Source: Epiperipatus broadwayi | Lineage: Eukaryota; Onychophora; Udeonychophora; Euonychophora; Peripatidae | DNA: 64,000 nucleotides | NCBI GenBank assembly: GCA_028023455.1 | Contig: JAQFVV010006341.1 | Span: forward strand, 1,364,001-1,428,000 | Direction of reading: 5' to 3' | In this document: one piece after another, positions 13,170 through 22,914 of the stretch | Layout: every line of letters begins with the position of its first letter | Numbering within the stretch: the first letter of the stretch is position 1 | Translations under genes and position numbers: made by a program | The notes under the pieces: model-generated | Told to the model about the DNA's origin: nothing | What the model saw: only the letters and a program-made list of their open reading frames with translations | The model's database searches: none

Positions 13170-14740
13170 TTTGAATAAGTTATAAGCAAGCATAAGAAAT
13201 GTAATCATGTGATGTCTATTGGCTTAAATTCAGAAAGTTTTGTTCTAATTAATTTTAATCTGGTCCATATTATGTTTGATATAAAGACAAAAAGTATTTT
13301 ATATTTATTTTACAAACAAACATGCATAATATATTTCTTTTCTTTCTTCTTGCCATTCCAAACAAATCATCCTTAATCCTTAAATGCACATAATGAATAT
13401 AGTAATTAAAATTGTAGTAATATATAGAAGAAAATTTTATGCTTAAGATTTCTTGTCTGGTTTTAAATCTGAACTCCCTTTTAATGAAGTATTTGTTTTC
13501 CAAAATGGTTCCCATTTTTTAAAATGTGAAATCCTAGCAATTGTCAATTGATGGAACAATAGGTCCTATGCATGCAAATGAAGTAGATTCTCTACTCCAT
13601 TATTTGAGTCAAAATATGATTGACTATCATTTTAATTCAAATCCAGTGTTATTAATTTTCAGATTCTTCTTGGTTCTAAATTCTGTTATAGTTTAAATGT
13701 AATCTTTTCTCTTATTCTTTTAATCACCCTTCTACAATATATGATGGGTTATTTATACCTTTATCAAAGAGCATTGTTATACAAAAAAAAAAGTAGACCA
13801 ATTAAAATGTGGTAAGTGCACACAATTAATACTTCTTCACCTATATTCATTAGTGATAATTAATCAAGCTGTTCAAAATTATTTAAAATCACAATAAAAA
13901 TATGCTTAAGAATTAATTATAAAGATTAATTTAAAACAGTTATAATTTTAAATCTTTCTGATTATTATTTAATAATAACAAAATATCAAATGTTTCTATA
14001 CTTTTAAATTAATAATGACAGTAATAAATTAATATTTTAATATTATTAAAAATTAGTCCATCTGACAGACTGCATATAAAATCTCATACCCATTCTGGCA
14101 GAGTGCCTAATATATCTTGAACAGTCTAAGTTTATATCACTCTCAGGAGATTTATTGATAAAATTTACTTAATTTTAAAATAAAATTTGGCAACTATGAT
14201 AACATACCACTGATTTAATATGTTTCAATTATTGTCAATTAAAATTTTATACATTTGACTGCATAAATAAGGTTTGACAAACATAAAGCCCAATCCTAAA
14301 TTAATTATTTAATCAATAGTAGTATTATATAATTAACGGAATTTCTGAATCATGGATATTTAAATAATGATCGTTTAGTGAGTTGGAGTTTGTTTCAACA
14401 GCAGTTTGATTACATTATATGCTATTGTCAGGATAAAATAACTTTGTCCCTGACATTCTTAGCAGGAATCCAGCTGAGTATCCCGATCAACATATAAGTA
14501 ATATGGAGGACCTGATTTTAACAGCACTCACTTTGGTAGTGGATGATTCAGTGAAAGAAGACCTAAGAAATATAGTAGATATAAATGTGACTGAAAAAAA
14601 AAAGGCTCACGATTTCACACATTTATCATTTTAAATTATTTTACATGTTAACTTAACCCATGCTAGAACAGCAAAGACGCATTAAATAGTTAATGAACTT
14701 TAAAATGAAAAGAAAACAAATATTAAATGGTAATTAATTT

Positions 14741-15206
14741 GGCTACTTTTTATTTTTTTTTTGTATGATTGATTTTAATTTATCTATTTATATATATGTA
14801 AACTAATTATTATAATTAACAACATATTAAATTATTGTTCACTTTTTGAGTCTCTTAGTTGTTGGCGTCAATTGTAATGGAAATCTTTACAACCACTAAT
14901 CAATCAATCGAGCTCACACGTGGCAATAGTATACCTTGCAACCACCAACCAATTAATCAAGCTGCACGTTTTGCCACTTTTTATTTATTTATTTTTCTGT
15001 GTGATTGATTTTAATTTAACTATTTATATATATGTAAACCAATTATTATAATTAACAACATATTAAATTATTGTTCACTTTTTGAGTCCCTTAGTTGTTG
15101 GCGTCAATTGTAATGGAAATCTTTACAACCACTAATCAATTAATCGAGCTCACACGTGGCAATAGTATACCTTGCAACCACCAACCAATTAATCAAGCGG
15201 CACGTT
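14741..15206. repeat. Tandem duplication of about 232 bp
   Basis: The segment 14741-14970 (GGCTACTTTTTATT to GCTGCACGTT) recurs at 14973-15206 (GCCACTTTTTATTT to GCGGCACGTT) with few differences. The unit carries TTGTTGGCGTCAATTGTAATGG and CTCACACGTGGCAATAGTATACC. It lies at the inner edge of the left TIR of the surrounding element. Confidence 0.85.
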
Positions 15207-15420
15207 GCAAGGCGCTCATTGTAATGGAAAGTAAATTCCATTGTAATTTATATCAGATCTTGGCTTATTTTTATTGAAGTCCAGAGATGAGAAGCCAGTT
15301 GTAATGGAAATAATACGTATAAAAGAAAATAAACTAACCCAATCATTGGATGTCAATTGTAATAGACTGGATTGTGATCTTATTTAATGATCCTATTGAT
15401 TTGGGCAGCAATTATAATGA
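14865..15420 (+). repeat. Array of six spaced CAATTGTAATGGAAA-like motifs
   Basis: Copies start near 14865, 15101, 15212, 15292, 15350 and 15405. The first four contain (A/C)(A/G)TTGTAATGGAAA or nearly so, and the last two are weaker (CAATTGTAATAGA, CAATTATAATGAA). Each is preceded by a G/C-containing lead such as GGCGT, GGCGC, AAGC, GGAT or GGGCAG. Only the first two copies are explained by the local tandem duplication. Confidence 0.6.
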
Positions 15421-16375
15421 ACTGCATCTATGCATTAGAAGATAAATTTTAAGCATGAATAAATATGGTTTAATCATTGATTAACAATTACAATATTACC
15501 TATCCGATTAATTGTACATAAAATATGCAGAGACACCAAACAGCAATAATAAGAGACATTAAATTATTTACTCTCAGGGTTGACTAGTGAGATTTAATTA
15601 CTTACCAAAATATAAATTGGAAACAAAGGGAATTTTACTGAATCCACCCTATATTTGCGGATGGGATTATATGTAAAACAATATAATAATTGTGATGGCT
15701 TAAATAAGTAATTATAAACTTGAATGTTGGCAAAACATAAAATTATCACTTAAGTAATTCTCAGTCTCAAGCATTGCCTATTGACCTTTGTACTGAAAAG
15801 AGAAACATAAATATAAAACAAATGGTATATACTTTATTTTAATTGTGGTTTGATTTTCTTTTCAAATGGCAATAATTGTATTAAACGCATACAATATTTG
15901 TTTATCTTTTAAGTCTTCATTTTAATTCAATACTATTTAAATTAACACTACTTACTAACAATAGATATAGATTGATGTTTGTATCTACATAAGAACTATC
16001 TACTATTTAACGCACAGAAAGATGCAATAATGGAGAAATAATGAAAATCATAATAGCTTCTTAAAATAATAGTTCAGAATCATCCATATGTTCCTCAAAG
16101 TTAGATCATTTAACTTAAAAATAAAAAAAAATTCATAAATATTTTTTTCCTACTGTGTTGGATATTTATTTGCTTAATTTTCAATTAAAAGTATACTCCT
16201 CTTTTGGACAACAAGTACAAACTCTTTAGATTTATTATTTATAATAGGACATCTATTATGACTCCTAAATTCAATATCTTCCTTTACATCCTCATTAATT
16301 CTGAGACTTCAAATACCTGAGCGAATGGGGGTTAACTTGGGTGGGGGGTTTGGTAAAGTGTTGAAGGGGGGGCAA

Positions 16376-16397
16376 GGGGGGGGGGGGGGGGGGGGGG
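16376..16397 (+). repeat. Run of 22 G within a G-rich stretch (16327-16397)
   Basis: The surrounding 70 bp also has runs of 5, 6 and 7 G, so it could form G-quadruplexes. The run length may be inaccurate for sequencing reasons. Confidence 0.9.
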
Positions 16398-16779
16398 AAT
16401 GATTTATCATGGACTATATATAACCCTTATTATATGAAACTTCTATAAATAAAAGTATAAAAACAACTCCTATTTCATATGTGAAGAAATATATATGCAT
16501 ATATAACACAAACATAAAATATCTACAGCATGATCTACCTTTTAATCATATCTAATGATAAAATTGTAAATTAAATTCTGAAGACAAATATTAAATAATG
16601 ATAAAATTATAAACCCAAACGACAATCAATTTAATTTCCCATCTACATTGTGTACAACAGGTATGTATAGCATGCGCATGCATGTACAATGCATTTAAAT
16701 TAAAACAAGTGTTTTAATAACACATCTAATATATAATCATTTGTTAATAAAATGAAATTTGAAACCAGTTTATTTATAT

Positions 16780-16837
16780 AACGTACATATATAAGGATAA
16801 GGCGGAAGAACGTACATATATAAGGATAAGGCGGAAG
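16780..16837 (+). repeat. Exact 29-bp tandem duplication
   Basis: The unit AACGTACATATATAAGGATAAGGCGGAAG occurs twice without a mismatch at 16780-16808 and 16809-16837. Confidence 0.95.
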
Positions 16838-17569
16838 AATTAAAGGACAACAGAAATTTTTTTAATAATAAGTGACCTCTAGCGTTTTTACTATTAATAT
16901 TGATAAATTAAAAATTTAAAACAATTTGCTTATATTATGTACGAATATATATATATGTTCCATGTGAATCAAAATAAAATAGAAAATTTTAATACTCAAT
17001 GAAACTTAATATGTCATTAATTATAATGATTGATTAAAACTTAAAATTACTTTACATATAGATAAATTTAAAATCAATCATACAAAAGAAAAATGACCAA
17101 ATTAATTACCATTTAATCTTTGTTTTCTTTTTAACTATTTAATGCATCTTCCTCCGTTGTCTTGGGTTAAGATAACATGAAAAATAGTTTAAAATGACGA
17201 ATGCGTTAATTCACGAGACCCCCCCCCCCCTTTAAATAATTGACTCGTATTTTTTTTATTATCAGGTTAGGTTATAATGGATCGGTTAAAATGACAAACC
17301 GATTTTGAATATTTAGCTAATACTTATATTGGCTTCCTGTATACAAATAGCTATTCATTCTGTTTGTTTTCTACTCCAAATGCCTGCTTGTCAATAATTT
17401 GCTTATTTTCCACTAGATGTTAATTACAAAATAGGATAAGACGAAGAGGAGGATTAAAGCCAGAGATCGTAGTTTTTTTTGTTTTTACCCTGCCATTCCT
17501 AATGACATTAAATCAAATAAAATTATGTAGTTATGCAAAGAAAATTGTATAGGAAACAGCAGCAAAGTT

Positions 17570-17847
17570 TTGCTTTCTTTCCTTAGTGGTGATTGCTATG
17601 TAGAATGTACTATGGATCCACAAAATGCTTTACCGGCAGTGGTTACACAATTAATAGTTCAAACAGCAGATGGTTATCAACATCATCGCCACCTAAACAG
17701 ATTGAATTACACAGCAGCAAACAACCAGGAACTAGTCCATCAAACAAGGATGATGAACAAAACAAGAGCAGCAATAAACCTGAGAAATCAACAAAGCGGA
17801 CAACTCATCATCCAGCTCATCTAGATGATTACATTCTCCAGGGCTAA
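17570..17847 (+). pseudogene. Ty3/Gypsy pol C-terminus remnant
   Basis: This is the last part of a retrotransposon polyprotein (integrase tail), which binds DNA during insertion. In the first frame, VQTADGYQHHRHLNRLN corresponds to the V.T.DG...RRHLNQL motif of the integrase C-terminal domain in Ty3/Gypsy elements. About 100 bp on, a second frame carries STKRTTHHPAHLDDYIL, matching the common R.R.PP..LDDYV ending of these polyproteins. A frameshift therefore separates the two. A polypurine-like GGTGGAGGGA (17857-17866) and an LTR follow directly. Upstream of 17570 nothing of pol, gag or a 5' LTR is recognisable, so the element is truncated. Confidence 0.7.
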
Positions 17848-17866
17848 ATTTAGCTAGGTGGAGGGA

Positions 17867-18593
17867 TGTCATATCTCACCCTGCCTTCAGAAGTGAACTA
17901 GTGCAGATTTCTTCCTTATCTGATCAGAATGAGCATGCATTGCCACTAACCAATGTGTAAACATGGATAACCAATGTATAAACATGGCAAAAGGGTAAAA
18001 ACCAGTATTGCCAATGTGTATAAAATCCTACCATTGATTAAGCTCTCTGAATCCAATTGCTGCTAGTAAGGTAAATGATCTATTAATAAATAGTCTTTTT
18101 GGAGGCAAGCCAGAGAACATCTGTCTAACGTAAACGGCAGTACACGCTTTTAAGAGAGAGAACGACTGTCTACCTAAACGTGCTCTCCATTGAAACCACT
18201 TCCAACAACGAAGGTGTTTCTACTATATTCACTAGCGATATGTCTATGCAGTGAGGCAAGTCCCGATAGGACTGAAAGCTGCTATGACTAGGACAGACTC
18301 GAAGTAAGGTGTCTAGTACAGCTGGAAGAGTCATTTAACAAATTCGAGGCAAGCTCTCTAGTTCAGACAGAAGAATTAAGTCTAGAACTTATGAGGCAAG
18401 CTAATATATACAGCTGGAAGTGAGTCCAGTCATCGGCATGACCAACTCATTATTGACTAAGTTATACGTCAAATTGTATTTATTGATTGTATAATATGTA
18501 TGTATATTTGTACTAATAAATTATACATATTAAATTGTGAGTGTTCATATTTTTTGATATTACTGTTGGTTTGAGTCTCAACCCTGCAATTCA
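17867..18593 (+). mobile_element. 3' LTR of a truncated Ty3/Gypsy element
   Basis: This 727-bp LTR starts TGTCATATC just after the polypurine tract GGTGGAGGGA and ends CCCTGCAATTCA, with the canonical TG...CA ends. The same sequence recurs at 2577-3278 as a solo copy. An AATAAA-type signal is present near the 3' part (TACTAATAAATTATAC). Confidence 0.8.
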
Positions 18594-18619
18594 TCAAATA
18601 CAAGACTTCTGTACAATGC

Positions 18620-18910
18620 CTTTTATTTTGGAGAATTAACAGGAATTAAAATTATAAGTCTAAATGCTTCCAGACAATACTGCTTCTTAAATAATTGGAG
18701 TCCTCTAACACATCTCTGGAATTTGTGCTTCCTGCAATGCAAGGTGATGAATACAGAATAGCCATTTCACAATCAATGAAATAAAGAAAAAAAAAGTTTA
18801 TTGCTTGCAAGTTCACAAGAAGTTTCAGTATTAAAAGTGATAGAGCTGGAGGCAATCCAAGAACTCTGACCTCCAGTGTTATCATTCTACCAATACAACA
18901 AACCGGAGAG
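18620..18910 (-). repeat. LTR-like segment of another family (tentative)
   Basis: On the minus strand it contains TGATAACACTGGAGGTCAGA, then GAACTTGCAAGCAATAAACT with a T tract, and then a CATTGCAGGAAGC block. This is the look of an LTR with a polyadenylation signal. A 77-residue open frame across it is unrecognised. No ends or target duplication were confirmed. Confidence 0.3.
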
Positions 18911-19871
18911 CGATTAGCCCCATTCTAAGAATAACTCCTTATATACATAAATTATTTGGTTCTATATAATTTACAATACAAAATCTCATAAGCCATCTCA
19001 TTTTTATTTTATCTTTGGAATTAGATTATCCAACTGTCCTTAATAAACTTCAAACTTTTCTTTCATCATTCTTTTAGAGATCAATCATAAGTTCTTCAGT
19101 AACGAATCACTTTAAGAACTCTTGACCATCACTAGTCATGATCTTGATTATTATAATTTACTAACATTTCTTTCCTTTGAGAGATGTTGAAAAATCATCC
19201 CTAAGTAGTTTAAAAATAGATTTTCAAGGTGATCAATCAACCCATTAAAATTCCAATAAAACGAAATGCTATTTGATAAATTCTAATATAAAGCAATCTA
19301 TGAACATTCTACCAAAAATCTGACAATTAAGTAATGACCTAATCTGTAAATAATTTATATTCAAACAAAAGAGGAAAGAAAAACAATGTTTTCATTAATA
19401 TTAAAATCCCAGTTATTATTATAGGGAATATATAATGTTAACATGCCTATTAGATGCAATTTCTGTGCCTGTATTTATTGAATGAACAAGTAAGAATTTA
19501 AAATTTATTTTTTTTTACTTTAAAATAATTTAAATATACTGTTTTTCATATTATCAAACACTGATGTTCATGATCTATAATAATAAACTCATGATAAATG
19601 CCATTATAACTGAGTAATTAAGAAACATTTCCAAGACAATTCATATCAAAGCATAATCAAACAAGTTTATTATGCTGGATTGGGGACTATAATTATACTA
19701 ATGTTCAAATATCTCTGCTTAGCTGTATCTAATCTAATCTCTATTGAAATTTAATATGTTTAATCTTTTTAAAGATTAAAATAGATGGCAATATTGTTTC
19801 ATAATCCAACAAAATCTACATTCTTGACACTATTTCTAAAAACTTTTGAATTTGTATAAACACTTAAATAC

Positions 19872-20052
19872 CTTTCTTTCTCCAGCTTTTCTTGTCGTTC
19901 TCGTTCCAATTGGGCCTTAACCGAGAGAATTCTCCTCCGTTTCACAATGGATGCTAAATCATTATCGTCTTCAGAAGGCAGTTCCAATTCTACTTTAAGC
20001 TCTTTCTCTATTTGATCAATTTTTCCATAAAATTGTGGAACTGTCAATCCTA
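19872..20052 (-). CDS. BAZ1B: BAZ1B/WSTF-like exon, acidic patch and Arg-rich helix
   Basis: This exon encodes about 59 residues. It starts LTVPQFYGKIDQIEKELKVE, passes through an acidic PSEDDNDL patch, and ends in an Arg/Glu-rich helix with ASIVKRRRILSVKAQ. Vertebrate BAZ1B has the matching order: an acidic stretch, then IS-VKSRRLLAIQAK. The upstream exon ends in phase 1 and this one enters in that phase. The acceptor is a tandem TAGTAG, so the exon can begin at 20052 or 20049 and include or skip one Val codon. The donor is AAAG|GTATTT at 19871, phase 2. The N-terminal part (QFYGKIDQIEKELK) has no obvious vertebrate counterpart and may be lineage-specific. The following intron is about 16.0 kb. 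Confidence 0.9.
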
Positions 20053-20122
20053 CTATAAAAAAAAAAAATTTTGGCTTTCTTCATTTATTAAAAATACAAC
20101 ATTGCTAGTTACTTTTATATAC

Positions 20123-20259
20123 CTTTGTCATTTTGTTCAGTTTTTACTATTTCATTTTCTTTTTTTGCTTCTTGCTGATTTTTCTTAGCTTCTAAACGCT
20201 TTGCCTTTTCAGCACGCTTTATATCATTTTTTTCTTTCAGTTCAGCCATTCTTTGTTTC
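20123..20259 (-). CDS. BAZ1B: BAZ1B/WSTF-like exon, charged helix after the DDT region
   Basis: This 137-bp exon encodes about 45 residues that are very rich in Lys and Glu, beginning W-KQRMAELKEKNDIKRAEKA. In vertebrate BAZ1B the same place holds an almost collinear W-K-R-AVLKE-NDKKRAEK segment, so this is orthologous sequence rather than generic coiled coil. It probably forms a long charged helix linking the DDT/WHIM1 part to WHIM2. The acceptor is TATAG ending at 20260, after a T tract. The first base completes the Trp codon split by the upstream exon. The donor GTATAT starts at 20122 and leaves phase 1. The upstream intron is about 24,974 bp and holds most of the transposons in the window. 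The downstream intron is only 70 bp. No frameshift or stop is present, which suggests the gene is functional. Confidence 0.92.
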
Positions 20260-21329
20260 CTATAAAAAAAAAAAAACATACATGAATAAAAATTCTATAA
20301 ACTATTAATACAAATTTAAAAATATTTAATACATTATTATTTTATTCATTTGTTGTACTTAAAATAAAATTAAAAAAGAATCAAATAAGTGGAAAAAGAT
20401 TATTTTAGAATAACAAAATTAATTTATAACATGAAGTAAACAAAGGTATTAACTTATACTGTGCAGTTTAGATCGGTGGTAGAAGACTCAAGAGCTAAAG
20501 GTTGCTGAATTAAAAAGCTCAACTTGTAACTTCTGGTGCTTAAACATCACATGACCTCCCAAGCAACAAATCAATTATTATCTTCAATAATTTATAAAAA
20601 CTATTAATTTGAAGTTTATTTTCTGATTTAACTATGCAAATGAGATTCACATTGAAATATTATTTTTAAAATATATCTTCACTTCTAGATTTTGAATACC
20701 TTGATCATTATACAATTCTTGCCAATACAAATGATTTATAGAATATTCTCAAGCTTTGAAAAAAAAAAATTAATTTATCAGCCAGTAATGAAAAAGAAAA
20801 AACAATCTTTAGAATCTTTTTGGCTTGGATAATTATCAGCATAACAATTCAAATATCTTCACAGTTTTTTAGACAGTAAAAAACGTTTTGATGTTAAGAT
20901 GCAGTACAGATGCCAAAAAGATTGATTTAATGAAATAAAAGCAGATATATTTCATTATAATAATATAAACTACTTCAATTAAATTATTATACATAGAGAG
21001 CTGTGATGAGGCATGGATTCTTTATTGTTGTAACACAGATATTGAAAATATAACAGCAAAGTCTTCAGACCAAAAAATAAGTTCTATAACTTGATGCAAA
21101 TAAAAATATTGAATCTATCAGTATTAAAGATATATGGAATACTATGTAAATTTGTTGAAAGCCAATATCGTTGCGCCTGTTATACAACAATGTTAGAATC
21201 TTACAAAAACTCTTATGACTTAATATAAAATTAAGCAAAATGAGTCTTATTTTGTTTGACTGATAATTTTAACATAGGAGTTTTAGTAATATTTAAATGT
21301 TAATGTATGGATGGACTTTCAATGAATTT

Positions 21330-22830
21330 ATTATTATAAGAGTACATCATATATTTCAAGACTATGTCAAATGGAGAAAAAATAGCGAACTTCCTAAAAA
21401 AAGATTTTATAATGAATTTCAGAATTGCTTTCATGAGAGATAGATTCTATTTAGATTATCTAAAAAGCATGATATAAAGATGCTAAATGATTTCATTGAG
21501 AAGATATGACTGAAGACAAAAGAAAAACTACAATTAGATATGTATTAAAATTTTTCAGAAACAAAAGATTGCTGTAAAATATGTTAAAAGACTGCATTAC
21601 AAAAGGCAAGAGTGAAAGATATAAAGATGCAATATAAGTTTTATTATCTTTCCATTATTAAAAAATGGCTGCTAGTAATGATGAAATATATATAGTAGCA
21701 AGATATTTACTATATCAGTCTGGAGTTTTTAGAATTCAGTGATAAATGATTCTGTGTAAACATCATAGAAATTCAAATACCAATGTAAAAATTAAAATAA
21801 CAATTGAAAAAAAAAGTATGATATTAAGTAAAGTATATAGTAACAGTAATGAATGAAAAAGGTTATATGGAACAATCAGATATGTTTAAATTAAAAAGAA
21901 GGGATATAAAATGTGCAAAAATTTATGGATTACCTAAAATTCATTAACCAGGAATTCCAATGAGGCCAATTATTAGTAGTTGTAATACTTATTATGAAAA
22001 TATTTCAAAGTGGATTTATAGAAATATTTTAAAAAAATATGTAGATAATTTTTATAAACAAAAAGAGGGTTTAACTATTGGTAATAGTCTAAGTGGCTTT
22101 TAGGCAGGAGTATATATGTTAAATTTTGAAAAACAATATTTTGTTAGTAATAATGAACCAATTTTTTGATGTTGTGCTTACAGCAATTAAACTATGCTCA
22201 AATAATAATTAATTTAAAAATAAGTAATATGATGCAGCATGAGTATTTTATAAACGATTATCCTAGATATTATTAAAGGTTTATTTTCTAATAAAAATAT
22301 TGCTAAAATAAAGAAAATAAGATTAAATAAAAAAAAACAATAAAAATAAGGTAATTTATATAGTGGTTTCAATATATCAAAAGACTTGTTTGTTAAAGTT
22401 AGAAAATTATTTAAAATGATAAATAAGAAATATAAAGTTTTCATTTATCCTGTTTATATATATAAAGAAAAAAGTTTGAAGTTTTTAAATTAATAATAAT
22501 AGAAAATATAATAATTTAGAGATTATGAATTCAATTTACATAAAATGTTTGAATTGTATGAAAAATAATATAGAAATGTCATATGTTGAGACTATAAAAA
22601 ATAAATTAGAAAGTTACATTAAAACAGCATTTAAGTGGATAAAAATTCTGCTATTTAGTCAAATGAATAAATTTAAACAAATATTTTAAAATAAAATCTT
22701 TAGAATGTATAAAGTCATACCATGAAAAAATAATAAAGGAAGGAATTCACATTAGTGAAATTAAATCTGAATTAAATAGAATGTTAATAGAAAATAAAAT
22801 AAGAGATTTGTTAATTAAATGTTCTTAGGG
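21330..22830 (+). pseudogene. Penelope-like element reverse-transcriptase remnant
   Basis: At about 21917-22030 the plus strand reads KIYGLPKIH, a stop, then PGIPMRPIISSCNTYYEN. The YGLPKIHK..(I/V)P.RPI(I/V)S arrangement is diagnostic of Penelope-like reverse transcriptases. Further on, WIYRNILKKYVDNFYKQKEG fits the following PLE region, and about 22160-22200 keeps a weak FDVVLTAIK piece. The frames are broken many times and no GIY-YIG endonuclease is recognisable. The boundaries are estimates. The LINE at about 22.9 kb follows closely and may have inserted into it. Confidence 0.6.
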
Positions 22831-22914
22831 TATTTTTGGTTGGGTATTGAAGCTGTGCATATATATATATATACAATTATATATATATAATGTACTATTA
22901 CATATATATAAATC

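Larger units (their letters stand above)
14604..17220. mobile_element. 2.6-kb unit with about 220-bp terminal inverted repeats, no transposase
   Basis: Left end 14604-14832 is an imperfect inverted copy of 17006-17220. The shared order is GGCTCACGA / GGTCTCGTGA at the outer end, then CATTTTAAA.TATTTT.CATGTTA.CTTAACCC, GCATTAAATAGTTAA, GAAAACAAA.ATTAAATGGTAA and TGTATGATTGATTTTAA. Long TIRs without coding capacity resemble non-autonomous Mutator-like (MULE) or other long-TIR elements, but the superfamily is unproven. The interior has a tandem duplication of the left-end distal part, a short-motif array and a long G tract. Confidence 0.6.
3849..19871 (-). other. BAZ1B intron of about 16 kb
   Basis: The intron is bounded by an AAAG|GTATTT donor and a TTTTAG acceptor with matching phases. 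It contains a Gypsy 3' end, a long-TIR unit, a decayed LINE and several copies of one dispersed repeat. The 70-bp intron at 20053-20122 next to it shows how uneven intron size is in this gene. Confidence 0.85.
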
